From the NCBI RefSeq assembly GCF_000283155.1, contig NW_004454281.1:908181-972180 (forward strand): DNA of 64,000 nt. The letters are read 5' to 3'. A program made the position numbers and the translations under genes. Shown one piece after another: positions 1 through 12,490 of this stretch (positions are counted from its first letter, which is position 1; each line of letters begins with the position of its first letter). The DNA is from Ceratotherium simum simum (taxonomy: Eukaryota > Chordata > Mammalia > Perissodactyla > Rhinocerotidae). The notes beneath the pieces were generated by a model. The model saw nothing but the letters and a program-made list of their open reading frames with translations, did not search any database and was not told the DNA's origin.

Positions 1-659
1 ACATTCTTATTGTATTTTACAAAACTAGTTACACAAAAATCTGAAAATTTTAGAAAGGATTTTTAAAAGGATTTTGGGAAGCACTCACTTAGGGTTTCCA
101 GAATATCAAGCTACATGCAGAGGTGGATGCTTTGCCCTGTTGTAGGACATCAGAAATGGGGAGCAGGCTCTGGTTTCATGGAGCAGAGTCGGGTTTCTGG
201 TTTTCCCCAGTTTTTTACATGGATACAGATGGATAGAGTTCAGGATTGTACACACTAGCACACATGCCCACATTTCGATGTCTTGGGCTACCAGTAGGGA
301 GAACAGCAGAAGACAGTACCTAGAGGAGCAGCTAACAGGCCTAGAGCCTATGCTCACACTTGCTGGTTAGCAGGGAAAAAGCAGGCAGGGATGAGGGCTC
401 TTGGGCTCCAGGCTGGAGTGTAATTCACAGTGAACTCCTTGAGGAAAGGAGTTCAGTGATGGTGTCTTTGACCGAGGGATTCTGTCATATCCAGAGATGT
501 TTATTGCAGCATTATAATAGAGAACATTTACCCGACTGCCTCAAAAGAGAAAGGTTGAGGAAATAAGCTATTGATTATGTAGACTCTCATTAATATTTAT
601 GAAGATTGAAGTACTATGGAAAAAGTAGTTCAGATGGAGTATTATTTGAAAAAAGCAGG
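1..659. other. HIRA intron sequence, no gene
   Basis: No HIRA exon or convincing coding block is seen. From about 490 there is weak similarity to old LINE text (GTTTATTGCAGCATTATAAT). The rest looks like unique intron sequence. Confidence 0.5.
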
Positions 660-1724
660 GCATGAAGTTATATTCAATTAAATTACAAAATAAATAAATA
701 CAACCAGAAATGAAAGGGGGTGTTACTACCAACTTTACAAAAGTAAAAAGGATGAAGGTATTATATTTAATTGTATACCAATAAATTATATAACTTAGAT
801 GAAATGGACAAATTCCTAAAAAGACATAAACTACCAAAACTGACTCAAGAAGACTTGACAATCTGAATAGACCTATTAACAAGTAAAAACTTTGAATTAG
901 TAATCACACTACCCACAAAGAAAAGCCCAGGCCCAGGTGGCTTTGCTTGTTTATTCTACCAATGATTTAAAGAATTAATACCAATTCTTCACAAACTCTT
1001 CCAAAAAATAGAAGAGGAGAGAACATTTCCCAACTCATTCTATGAGGCCAGTATTATCAGGATACCAAAAGCAGACAAAGATATCACAAGAAAACGACAA
1101 ACCAATGTCTTATAAATACGGACACAAAATCCTCGAAAGTATAGCAACACATTTAAAGAATCATACACAATGACCGAGTAGGATTGATCCCAGGAATTCA
1201 GGGTTGGTTGAACATTTGAAAAGCAATTCATGTAACACACTATATCGTTAGAATAAAAAACAAATACCACCTGATCAGAATCCAACACCCATTCATGATT
1301 TAAAAAGAAAAAACTCAACAAACTAGGAATAGAAAGGAACTTCCTCAATCTGGGTAAAGGACATCTTTGAAAAACCCACAACTATCATTATACTTAATGG
1401 TAAAAGACTGAATACTTTTCCCCTACGATCAGGAGCAAGACAAGGATGTCAGCTCTTGCCACTTCTAGTCAACGTTGTACTAGAATTTCTAGACTAAATG
1501 ATTTCAACAAGGTTGTAGGATAGAAGGTCAATATACAAAAATCAGTTGTATTTCTATACACTTGCAAAGAACAATCCAAAAATGAAATTAAGGCAATTCT
1601 ATTTATAATAGGGTAAAAAAGAATAAAATACTTAGTAAATTTAACAAAAAAAATAAAGTGTAAGTATAAAACTTATACTCTGGAAACTATAACACATTAT
1701 TGAAAGAAATTAAAGAAGACCTTA

Positions 1725-2028
1725 GGGGCTGGCCCCGTGACTTAGCGGTTAACTGCACGCACTCCGCTACTGGCAGCCCAGGGTTCGGATCCCGGGCACA
1801 CACTGACGCACCACTTGTCCGGCCATGCTGAGATGGCATCCCACATACAGCAACTAGAAAGATGTGCAACTATGACATACAGGTATCTACTGGGGCTTTG
1901 GGGAGAAAGAGGGGAAAAAAAGGAGGAGGATTGGCAACAGATGTTAGCTCAGGGCCGGTCTTGCTCAGCAAAAAGAGGAGGTTTGGCATGGATGTTAGCT
2001 CAGGGCTGATCTTCCTCACAAAAAAATA
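1725..2028 (+). mobile_element. ERE SINE, + strand, with target-site duplication
   Basis: Starts GGGGCTGGCCCCGTGAC, has the B-box-like GGGTTCGGATCCC near 1782 and ends in two diverged tail units (each with GATGTTAGCTCAGGGC) plus an A-rich tail. The flanking repeat AAGAAGAYCTTA at about 1713-1724 and 2030-2041 is a one-mismatch target duplication. It sits in the L1 at 660-4262. Confidence 0.92.
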
Positions 2029-2819
2029 AAAGAAGATCTTATTTAAATAAATGGAAAGACATTCCATGTTCATAGACTGGAAGACTTAACATTATTAAGG
2101 TGGTATTACTCCCCAAATTGATGTACAGATTTAACACAATCGTTTTCAGAAGTCCAACTGGCTTTTTGGAATTGACAGGCTGATCCCAAAATTCATGTGG
2201 AAACTCAAGAGCCCCAAAATAGTCTTGGAAAAAAAGAGCAAAGTTGGAGGACTCACACTTTCCAATTTCAAACCTAACTACAAAGCAATAATAATCAAGA
2301 TAGTGTGGCACTGGCATAAGGATAAGCATATAGCTCAAAAGAATGGAACTGAGAGTCCAGAAATAAACCCATGTGTCTATGGTCAGTTGTTTCAACAAGG
2401 GTGCCAAGACCATTCATTCAATGGATAGAGAAAGAATAGTCTTTTCAAAAAATGTTCCTGAGGCAATAGAATAGCCACATGCAAAAGAATAAAGTTGGAT
2501 CCTTACTTCACACTGTATACAAAAATTAACTCAAAATACATCAAAGAACTAAATGTTAAGAGCCAAACTACAAAACTCTTAGAAGGAAATTTAGGATAAA
2601 TCTTCGTGAGTTTGGATTTGGCAATGGATTGTTAGATATTACAGCAAAATCACAAGCAACCAAAGAAGAAATAGATAAATTGAATTTCATCGAAATTTAA
2701 AACTTTTGTGCTTCAAAGGACAGCATCAAAAAAGTGAAAAGACAACCTATAGAATTGGAGAAAATATCTGCTAATCATATATCTGATAAAGGACTTGTGT
2801 CTAGAATACAAGTATTCTT

Positions 2820-3034
2820 TTTTTTTTTAAAGATTTTATTTATTTTATTTTTTCCCCCCAAAGCCCCAGTGGATAGTTGTGTGTCGTAGCTGCACATCCT
2901 TCTAGTTGCTGTATGCGGGACTCGGCCTCAGGATGAACGGAGAAGTGGTGCCTCGATGCGCACCCGGGATCCGAACCCGGGCCACCAGCATCGCAGCGCG
3001 CGCACTTAACCACCAAGCCACAGGGCCGGCCCCT
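2820..3034 (-). mobile_element. ERE SINE, - strand, 11-bp target-site duplication
   Basis: T-rich start (the element's A tail), then AAGCCCCAGTGGATAGTTGT, then CACCCGGGATCCGAACCCGG, ending GGGCCGGCCCC. CAAGTATTCTT is present on both sides (2809-2819 and 3035-3045). Confidence 0.94.
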
Positions 3035-3559
3035 CAAGTATTCTTAACAACTTGTACAACTCAATAATAGAAAGACTAATAAAGTAATTTTTAAATGGGC
3101 AAAGAATTTGAATAGACATTTCTCAAATAAGATGTACAAATGGCCAATAAGCAAATGAAAAGATACTCAACATTTATTAGCCATTAGGGAAGTGCAAGTC
3201 AAATCCATGAGATACTATTTCACACTGCTAGGAAGTCAGAAGGCAGATAATAAGTATTGGCAACAATGTGGAGAAATCAGGACTTTCATACACTACTGGC
3301 AGATATGTAAAATGGTACAGACACTTTGGAAAACAGTCTGGCAGTTCCTTAAAAAGTTCAGCATTGACTTACCATTTGACCTCAAAATTCCAGTCCTGAG
3401 TATACACCCAAGAGAAATGAAAACACATGCCACACAAATACTTTTACATGAATGTTAATATCAGCATTATTCACAATAGCCAAAAGCTTGAAACCAACCA
3501 AATGTCCATTAACTGAAGTATGGATAAGCAGTGTGTGGTATATCCATACAATGAAATTT

Positions 3560-3875
3560 TTTTTTTTTTAATAAAGATTTGTTATCTTTGGCATTTCCCA
3601 AGTTTTCCCAAGTTTCCCAACAATGAGAATGTCTTAGGTTTTTTTGTTTGTTTTGTTTTCTGGTTTTTTTTTGTTTTGTTTTGTTTTGTTTGCTGAGGAA
3701 GGTTGGCCCTGGGCTAACATCCATGCCCATTTTCCTCTACTTTACATGTGGGGCACCTACCACAGCGTGGCTTGATAAGCGGTGCATAGGTCCACGCCTG
3801 GGATCTATACCTGCAAACCCCAGGCCACCAAAGCAGAGCACACAAACTTCACCACTACACCACCAGGCCAGCCCC
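3560..3875 (-). mobile_element. ERE SINE (longer tail-unit type), - strand
   Basis: A T-rich and (TTTTG)n stretch is followed by GGTTGGCCCTGGGCTAACAT, CCACAGCGTGGCTTGATAAG and the terminal CACCAGGCCAGCCCC. A short TGAAAT duplication flanks it (3552-3557 and 3876-3881). It is diverged relative to other copies. Confidence 0.85.
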
Positions 3876-4257
3876 TGAAATATTATTCAGTCATAAAAAG
3901 GACTGAAGTGCTGATAACATGCTACAGCATGGATGAACCTTGAAAACATGCTAAGTGAAAGAAACCAATCCCAGATATCACATATTCTGTGATTCTATTT
4001 ATATGAAATGCCCAGAATGGGCAAATCTTTAGAGACAGAAAGTAGATTAGGGGTTACCCAGGGCTGGGGTGGATGGGAGAATTGGGGGATGATAGCTAAG
4101 GGGTGTGGGGTTTCTTTTAGAGGTGATGAAAATGTTCCGAAATTAATTGTGATTGTTGCACAACTTTGTGAATATACCAAGAACCATTGAATTGTTCACT
4201 TTAAATGCATGAATTGTATGGTGGTGGATTACATCTCAGTAAAACTGTTAACAAAAA

Positions 4258-4310
4258 TAAACACATACATACACACGTACATACATATATACATACATAC
4301 AAGTTGCAAT
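4258..4310. repeat. (TACA)n microsatellite at an L1 tail
   Basis: Alternating ACATACATACACACGTACAT-type units, most likely grown from the L1 poly(A) tail. Confidence 0.8.
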
Positions 4311-4640
4311 GGAGAAGTGCATGCAGTACTGACAGTGTTTCTACTTCACCAGTACCTAGGACAGTAAGTGGAGTTTTGCACAGCCATTTGTTTTGGAAAC
4401 TTTCAAACCTTCAGCAATGTGAAAGAATAGTTCATTGAACATCTTTGTACCTTTCACCTAGATTCACCAGTTTTTGTCATTTTGCCAGTTTTGATTTTGC
4501 TTTTACTCTACAACACAAATGGTGAAGACATGACACTGCTCCTTTCTGCTGTGATAGGCACTTCCTAAGCAAGGATGCTGTCCTACACAGCCATGGTTCC
4601 ATTATCACACTTCAGGAGGTATTTAGTCCCATACTTTTAA
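4311..4640. repeat. Old interspersed-repeat-like sequence, family not assigned
   Basis: The segment from about 4390 (TTTCACCTAGATTCACCAG, TTTTGCCAG, then CATTATCACACTTCAGGAGG) matches a text that recurs through mammalian genomes. I cannot name the family safely. No gene is seen. Confidence 0.45.
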
Positions 4641-6694
4641 AATTAAAAAAAAAAATTATTAAGTCCATAGTTTAAATTAGAGTTCACTTTTGGTGTTGTA
4701 CAGTTCTGTGGGTTTTGACAAGTGCATAATGTCATATATCCAGCATTATAGTATCATGCACAGTAATTTTACCTCCCTAAATATTCCTTGTACTCATCCC
4801 TCCCTTCCTTCTCCCTGAACACCTGACAACCACTGATCTTTTTACTGTCTGTACAAGTTTTGCCTTTTCTAGACTGTCATATAATTGGAATCATACTGTA
4901 TGTAGCCTTTCCAAATGGGTGTCTTTCACTTAGCAATATCCATTTAAGGTTCTTCCATGCATATTCATGGTTTGCTAGCTCATTTCTTTTAAAATATTTC
5001 ATTGTATGGATGTATACAGTTTGTTTGTACCACAGTTTGTTTATCCATTTCCCCATTGAGGAACATCTTGGTTGCTTCCGTTCTTTGGCAGTTATGTATA
5101 AATGATGTATAAAGCAGCTATAAACATTCATGATAGGTTTTTGTCTGAATGAATATATGTTTTCAACTCGCGTGGACAAATACCTAGGAATGCAATTCCT
5201 GAGTTGTATGGTAAGACCAGTTTTAGCTTTGTAAGAAACTGTCAGACTGTCTTCCAAAATGACTGCATTCTCACCAACAATGAATGATTTCCTTTGATCC
5301 ACGTCCTTGTCAGCATTTGGTAACGTTGGGTTTTTGGATTTTAGCCATTCTGATAAGTGTTTATTGCTATCTCGTTTTAATTTTTAATTCTCCAATGACA
5401 TATAGTGTTAAACATCTTTTCATATGCTTATTAGCCATCTACATCTTCTTTGATGAGGTGCCTGTTCAGATCCTTTGTTCATTTTTTTAATTGGGTTGTT
5501 TGTTTCTTACTCTTGAGGTTTGTTTTGTTTTGTTTTTTGGGGTTTTGTTTTGTTTTGTTTTCTTTTTGTGAGGAAGATCAGCCCTGAGCTACCATCCGTC
5601 GTCAATCCTCTTTTTGCTGAGGAAGATTGGCCCTGGGCTAACATCCGTGCCCATCTTCCTCCGCTTTATATGGGACACCGCCACAGCGTGGCTTGACAAG
5701 TGGTGTGTTGGTGCGTGCCCAGGATCCAAACCAGTGAACCCCGGGCCGCTGCAGCAGAGCGAGCACACTTAACTGCTATGCCACCAGGCCGGCTCTCTTA
5801 CTCTTGAGTTTTAAGAATTATTTGTATATTTTGGATATAAGTCCTTACTCAGATAATGTGATTTGCAAATATTTTCTGCCAGTCTTTGGCTTGTCTTTTC
5901 ATTCTCTTAACAATGTCTTTCTCAGAGAAGAAATTTTTAATGTTAATTAAGTCCATCTTAACCATTTTTTCTGTCATGAATCATGCTTTTGGTGTTACAT
6001 CAAAAACTCATTGCCATATCCAAACTCACCTAGACTTCCTACTATGTTTTCTTCTAAGTTCTCATTTTATAGTTTTGCATTTTACACTTAGATCTATGAT
6101 CCATTTTGAGTTAATTTTTGTGAAAGATGTAAGGTCTGTGTCTAGATTCAGTTTTTGCATGTGAATGTCCAGTTGTACCAGCACTATTTGTTGAAAAGAC
6201 TGTCATTTCTATGCCTTTGCTTTTATCGAAGATCAGTTGACTATATTTGTATGGATGTATTTCTGGATCTTTTCCATATAAACTTTAGAATCAGTTTGTC
6301 AATATCTACAATATAACTTCCTTGGATTTTTATTGGGATTCCACTGAATCTCTAGATCAAGTTAGGAAAATCTGACATCTTAACAATATTGAGTCTTCCT
6401 ATGCATGACCATAGAATATCTCGATTTATTTAAATCTTCTTTGATTTCTTTCATCAGTTTCATAGGTTTCCTCATATAGAATTTGTACATATTTTGTTAC
6501 TAAGTTATTTCATTTTTTGGTGCTATTGTAAATGGTATTGTGTTTAGAATGTCGAATATCACTTGTTCATTGCTGGTATATAGAAAACAATTCACTTTTC
6601 TATGGTAACTTTGTCTCCTGCAACCTTGCTATAATTGCTTGTTAGTTCCAGGTTTTTTTGTTGTTGATTCTTTGGGATTTTCTACAAAGAAAGT
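4641..6694 (-). mobile_element. LINE-1 fragment, antisense, 3' UTR through C-terminal ORF2
   Basis: Reads as the complement of an L1 3' end (GTTCTGTGGGTTTTGACAAG near 4702, TCATATAATTGGAATCATAC near 4878). It passes through the C-terminal ORF2 region to the TCCTGCAACCTTGCTATAAT block near 6616. It is cut at about 6694 by the 5' end of the + strand L1. An ERE at 5518-5795 interrupts it. No open frame of use remains. Confidence 0.85.
5518..5795 (-). mobile_element. ERE SINE, - strand, 13-bp target-site duplication
   Basis: A (TTTTG)n-like tail, then two tail units (AGGAAGATCAGCCCTGAGCT and GGAAGATTGGCCCTGGGCTA), the body with CAGGATCCAAACC, and the end CACCAGGCCGGC. TCTTACTCTTGAG flanks it at 5505-5517 and 5796-5808. 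Confidence 0.94.
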
Positions 6695-8018
6695 GGGGTC
6701 GAGAGTGACATCAGCATCATGGCAGAGTGAGTGGTTCTCTTTGTCTCTCCCCTCTAAATTACAACCCAACAGACATCCTTTGACCAACAGAGGATTCCCT
6801 ACACAGCACAACAGGATGCCTAAGAGATCAGACAGCTATACATCCAAAGGTAGGGGGACTGGACCCCCAGGAAGCAATGGAACTAGGAGAGCAGTCCCCT
6901 CCCCCTCCCCCAGTAGCAGCAGTCCAGGACACAAATCCTCAAGCAGCAGCCTGTGATTGAGTGAGTGGAGGTGAGGATGACCTGGACCCACACATGCAAA
7001 TGCCCCCAGGGCAGCGGCAGCACACCCCTGTACACATGAACTATCACAGAGCAGTGGCAGCAGTCCCACCATGCAACAGTTGGTGGAGGAGCAGCAGCGA
7101 CAGCAGCCCGACTCACTCAACTGTGAGCAGATGGGGCAGGAGCACCCAGTCCCCAGTGGCGGCACCCCTGTCACCAGCTCCACCAGCAGCAGGGGCTACA
7201 TACAAGTCCCTGGGACCCCACACCCCCACCAGCGACAGCGACACCCATGAACCCAGCACCCCTAGACACCTGGGGAGCAGCAGCACAGGTGGTGCACAGG
7301 ACAACAGTATCCGAGCCCACAGAGAGCCAGTGGAGGAAGACCCAGGAGACCAGAACCAAAGTAACCAAAGCCATACCCAAATAAGAAAAGGTTATTACTA
7401 CCACAAGTGCTCTAGCAGAGAATCAATTCATCAGCCACCATGAAGAACTAGAGTAACACAGCAGAACAGAAAGAAATGACTACTCTCCAGAAAACAAACC
7501 TGAAGTCACAGATTACAATGTAACTGACAGAGAATTCAAAATAGCTGTCATAAAGAAACTAAGTGAGATACAAGAAAACTCAGAAAGACACTTCACTGAG
7601 CTCAGGAATAAAATTAATGAACAGAAGGAACACTTCCCCAAAGAGATTGAAGCTCTAAAAAAAAAAAAACCAAGCAAATTCTAGATAAGAAGGCCACAAT
7701 TAATGAGATTTAAAAAATGATGTAGAAAGTATTAAAAATAGAGTAGACTTTATGGAGGAGAGAATTAATGAGCTCAAAGGTGGAAACATAAAAATAGATA
7801 GAGGAGGAGAGAGAACTAAGATTTCTTAAAAATGAAGAAATTCTTTGAGAAATATCCAACTCAATTAGGAAAAGTAACATAAGAATGATAGATATCCCAG
7901 AGAGAGAAGAGTGAAAGGAGTGCAGAGCTTGTTGAAAGAAACAATAACTGAGAACTGTCCAAGCCTGGGAAAGGAACTGGACGTGAAAGTACATGAAGCT
8001 AATAGAACTCCTAATTAG

Positions 8019-8408
8019 ATGAGTGCGAAAAGACCTCCAGGGCATATAATATTAAAATTGTCAGAAGTCAATGACAAAGAAAAAATATTAAGGGCAGCAA
8101 GAGAGAAGAAAATAACCTACGAAGGAACCCCCGTCAGGTTTTCAGCAGATTTCTCAGCAAAAACCTTACAGGCTAGGAGAGAATGGAATTATATATTCAA
8201 AATACTGAAAGGCAAAAACTACCAGCCAAGAATACTCTATCCAGTGAAATTATCCTTCAGATATGATGGAAAACTAACAGCTTTCCCAGACAAACAAAAG
8301 TTGAGGGAGTTCATTGCCATTAGACTTGCCTTACAGGGTATGTTGAAGAGAGCTCTCCTACCTGAAACAAAAAGGCAAAGGTTTATAAAGCTTTCAGCAA
8401 AGAGATAA
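8019..8408 (+). pseudogene. L1 ORF1 C-terminal domain remnant
   Basis: 129 open codons covering the end of ORF1p. The HIILKLSE, EKILRAAREKKITYEGTP, ADFSAKTLQARREW and QPRILYPVKLSF blocks are the RRM/C-terminal domain of the L1 RNA-binding protein. The coiled-coil part upstream (7440-8018) is broken by stops, so the ATG at 8019 is incidental, not a real start. Confidence 0.85.
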
Positions 8409-8814
8409 ATAGACAGACAAAAACCAGAAAATTGCAGTTTTCTATCAGAACAGGTGAGCAATTATAAAGGATAAAAGCAAAGAAAGCATGAAAAATAACT
8501 ATAAACACTTCAATTTGGTTATAAATTCCAAACAAAAGAATAATTTGTGTAAACGAAAACATAGAAGAGGAAAGGGATGGAACCCGCATAGGCTAATGGA
8601 GATAAGAGGCTATCAGAAAAGGGACTGTCTCATCTGTGAGATCTTTTATATAAACCTCACGGTAACCACAAAACAAGAAATCAGAGCAGATCACAAATTA
8701 TAAATAAAGAGAAAACTGGAAACCATCAAAGAAAACTATCAAACTGAAATGGCAGACAGAAATACAAAGAAAAAGAAACAATGGAAATATAAAACAACCA
8801 GAAAATAAGATAAA

Positions 8815-11800
8815 ATGGCAATATTAAGCCCTCACATATCAATAATCACTCTAAATGTAAATGGATTGAATTCATCAATCAAAAGACACAGAGTGGCTGG
8901 ACGGATTAAAAAACAAGACCCAACAATATGCTGTCTCCAGGAAACACATCTCAGCTCTAAAGACAAACATACACTCAGAGTGAAGGGATGGAAAACGACA
9001 CTCCGACCAAATGGCAACCAAAGGAAAGTGGGTATAGCCATACTTATATCAGACAAAGCAGGCTTAAAGATAAAAAAGATAACAAGAGACAAAGACGGGC
9101 ATTGTATAATGATGAAAGGGACATTGCACCAAGAAGGCATAACGCTTATGAATATATCTGCACCTAACACAGGAGCACTAAAGTATGTAAAGCAAATATA
9201 ACAGAACCAAATGGAGAAATTGACAGCAACACAATAATAGTAGGGGACCTTAACACCCTACTTACATCATTGGATAGATCACCCAGACAGAAAGTCAACA
9301 AGGAAACAGTGACCTTAAATGAAACACTAGACCAGAGGGACTTAATAGATATACATAGAACATTCTCTCCAAAAACAGTAGAATACACATTCTTCTCAAG
9401 TGCACATGGAACATACTAAAAGATAGACTATATGTTGGGAAAGAAAGCAAGCCTCAATAAATTTTAAAAGATTGAAATCATATCAAGCATCTTTTCCAAC
9501 CACAATGATGTGAAACTGAAAATCAACTACAAGAAAAAAGCTGAGAAAATCACAAATATGTGGAGACTAAACAACATGCTACTGAACAAATATTGGATCA
9601 ATGAGGAAATAAAAAGAAAAATAAAAAAATACCTAGAGACAAATGAAAATGAAAACAACATACAAAAACCTATGAGATGCTACAAAAGTGGTACTAAGGG
9701 GGAAATTGATAGCAATACAGGCCTACCTCAACAAGCAAGAAAAATCTCAAACAAGCCTACCCTATACCTAAAAGAACTAGAAAAAGAAGAACAAACCCCA
9801 AAGTCAGTAGAAGGAAGGAAATAATAAAAATCAGAGAAGAAATGAAATAGAGACTAAGAAAACAATAGAAAGGATCAAAACTAAGAGCTGGTTCTTTGAG
9901 AAGATAAAATTGACAGACCCTTAGCCAGACTCACTAAGAAAAAAAGAGAGATGGCTCAAATTAATAAAATCAGAAATGAAAGAGGAAAAATTACAATGGA
10001 TAGTAAAGAAATACAAAGGATTACAATTGAATACTATGAAAAGCTATATGCCAACAAACTTGATAGCCTAGAAAAAATGGATAAATTCATAGAATGATAC
10101 AACCTCCCAAAACTGAATCCAGAAGAAATAGAGAATCTGAATAGAACAGTCACAAACAAAGAGATTGAAACAGTAATCAAAAACCTCCCCCAAAAACAAA
10201 AGTCCAGGACCAGATAGCTTCTGTGGTGAATTCTATCAAACACTCCAAGAAGCTTTAATTCCTCTCCTTCTCAAATTATTCCAAAAAACTGAAGATGAGG
10301 AGTTGCTTCCTGACTCATTTTACAAGGCCAGCATAACCCTAATACAAAAAACAGACAAGGACACCACAAAAAAGGAAAATTATAGGCCAGTATCACTGAC
10401 AAACATAGATGCAAAAATCCTCGACAAAATATTGGCAAATCAAATACAGCAGTGCATTAAAAGGATCATACACCATGATCAAGTGGGATTTATACCAGGG
10501 ACACAGGGATCGTTCAGCATCCGCAAATCAATGAGTGTAATACACCACATTAGCAAAATGAGGAATAAAAGTCACATGATCATCTCAATAGATACAGAGA
10601 AAGCATGTGACAATATCCAACATTCATATGTGATAAAAATTCTCAATAAAATGGGTATAGATATAGAAGGAAAGTACCTCAACTTTCCTTCTATACCCAT
10701 TTTATTGAGAATTTTTATTGAGAATATTTTCAACATAATAAAGGCCATATATGACAAATCCACAGTGAACGTCCTAATTAACAGGGAAAGACTGAAAGTC
10801 ATCCCTCTGAGAACAGGAACAAGACAAGGGTGCCCAGTCTTGCAACTCTTATTCAACATAGTACTGGAAGTTTTAGCCAGAGCAATTAGGCAAGAAAAAG
10901 AAATAAAATGTATCCAAATTGGAAAGGAAGAAGTGAAACTCTCACTCTTTGTGGATGACATGATTCTCTATATAGAAAAACCCTAAGGAATCCACCAGAA
11001 AACTATTAGAAATAATCAGCAACTACAGCAAAGTTTCAGGATACAAAATCAACTTAGAAAAATCAGTTGCATTTCTATACTCTAATAACGAACTAGCAGA
11101 AGGAGAAGTCAAGAATACAACCCCATTTACAATTGCAACAAAAAGAATAAAATACCAAGGAATGAATTTAGCCAAGAAGGTGAAAGTCCTGCACACTGAA
11201 AACTATAAAACATTGTTGAAAGAAATCAAAGGAGACACAAAGAAGTGGAAAGATATTCTGTGCTCATGGATTGAAAGAATTAACATAGTTGAAATGTCCA
11301 TATTACCTAAAGCAATCTACAGAGTCAATGCAATCTCAATCAGAATCCCAATAACATTCTTCATGGAAATAGAACAAAGGACCCTAAAATTTATATGGAA
11401 CAACAAATAGCCAAAGTGATCCTGAGAAGAAAGAACAAAACTGGAGGTGTCACAATCCCTGACTGCAAAATACACTTCAAAACTTACTACAAATCAATAG
11501 TAATCAAAACAGCATGGGACTGGCAGAAAAACAGACACACAGATCAATGGAACAGAATTGAGAGCCCGTAAATAAAACTACTTGTCTATGGACAGCTAGT
11601 CTCGGACAAAGGAGCCAAGAACATACAATGGAGAAAGGAATGTCTTTTCAATAAATGGTGCTGGGAAAACTGGACAGCCACATGCAAAATGATGAAAGTA
11701 GACCATTAATTTACACTACACACAAAAATTAACTTAAAATGGATTAAAGACTTGCATGTCAGACCTGAAACTGTAAAACTTCTAGAAGAAAATAGAGGCA

Positions 11801-12490
11801 GTATACTCTTTGATATTGGTCTCAATGGTATCTTTTTGAATACCATGTCTCAGGCAAGCGAAATGGAAGAAACAATACAGAAATGGGACTAGATCCAACT
11901 AAAAAGCTTCTGCATGGCAAAGGAAACCATGAATGAAATGAAAATACACCCCACCAACTCAGAGAAAATATTTGCAAATCATATATCTGACAAGGGGCTT
12001 AATCTCCAAAATATATAAAGAAATCATACATCTCAACAACAAAAAATGAACACCCCGATCAAAAAATGTGCAGAGGATATGAACAGACATTTTTCCAAAG
12101 AAGATATACAGATGGCCAACAGGTACCTGAAAAGACAGTCAGCATCACTAATTAGTAGGGAAGTGCAAATCAAAACTACAATGAGATATCACCTCAGACC
12201 CGTCAGAATGGCTATGATTCACAAGCTGAGAAATAACAAATTTTGGAGAGGATGTGGAAAAAAGGGAACCCTTATACACTGCTGGTGGGAATGCAAACTG
12301 GTGCAGCCTCTATAAAACAGTATGGAGCTTTCTGAAAAAATTAAAAATAGAAATACCATACAACCCAGCTATCCTACTACTGGGTATTTTTCCAAAGAAT
12401 ATGAAATCAACAGTTCAAAAAGATTTATGCACCCCTGTGTTCATTGCAGCATTATTCACAGTAGCCAAGAAGTGGAAGCAACCAGAGTAG
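8815..12490 (+). pseudogene. L1 ORF2 (endonuclease-reverse transcriptase) remnant
   Basis: Starts ATGGCAATATTAAGCCC, the expected ORF2 start context. The endonuclease domain lies at 8815 to about 9530. The RT domain lies at about 10150-11050, with [20 protein letters not shown], the IPGTQ block, [15 protein letters not shown] and FVDD. The C-terminal part follows. The frame is broken in many places. A foldback duplication at 10633-10718 sits inside the RT domain but leaves the local frame open. Confidence 0.88.
10633..10718. repeat. Foldback inverted duplication inside L1 ORF2
   Basis: The left arm (10633-10675) and right arm (10682-10718) are reverse complements over 37 bases. The only difference is a 6-base insertion (GATATA) in the left arm, and the spacer between them is 6 bases. 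Related L1 copies in the window (for example the complement at 12640-12685) have the left-arm text once, followed directly by CAACATAATAAAGGCC-type sequence. The right arm is therefore the extra copy. Confidence 0.9.

Larger units (their letters stand above)
660..4262 (+). mobile_element. LINE-1 fragment, + strand, reverse-transcriptase region to 3' end, split by three EREs
   Basis: The + strand carries degraded L1 ORF2 starting in the RT region: the FLKRHKLPKL-like block near 810, AKSPGPGG-like text near 925 and the [12 protein letters not shown] block near 1035. It runs on through the C-terminal part to an L1 3' UTR (3876-4240, including the GGGGTTACCCAGGGCTGGGG stretch) and ends in a tail that has become a (TACA)n microsatellite. 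It is 5'-truncated, which is usual for L1. EREs at 1725-2028, 2820-3034 and 3560-3875 inserted later. Many stops and frameshifts make it non-functional. Confidence 0.88.

Noticed and set aside
10572..10961. 129-codon - strand frame over the foldback
   Set aside because: It is the antisense shadow of L1 ORF2. The frame stays open because of the palindrome and codon bias, not because it is coding.
8815..12490. Active L1 candidate
   Set aside because: ORF1 and ORF2 both carry many stops and frameshifts, the RT motif is FVDD, and the 3' tail is absent.
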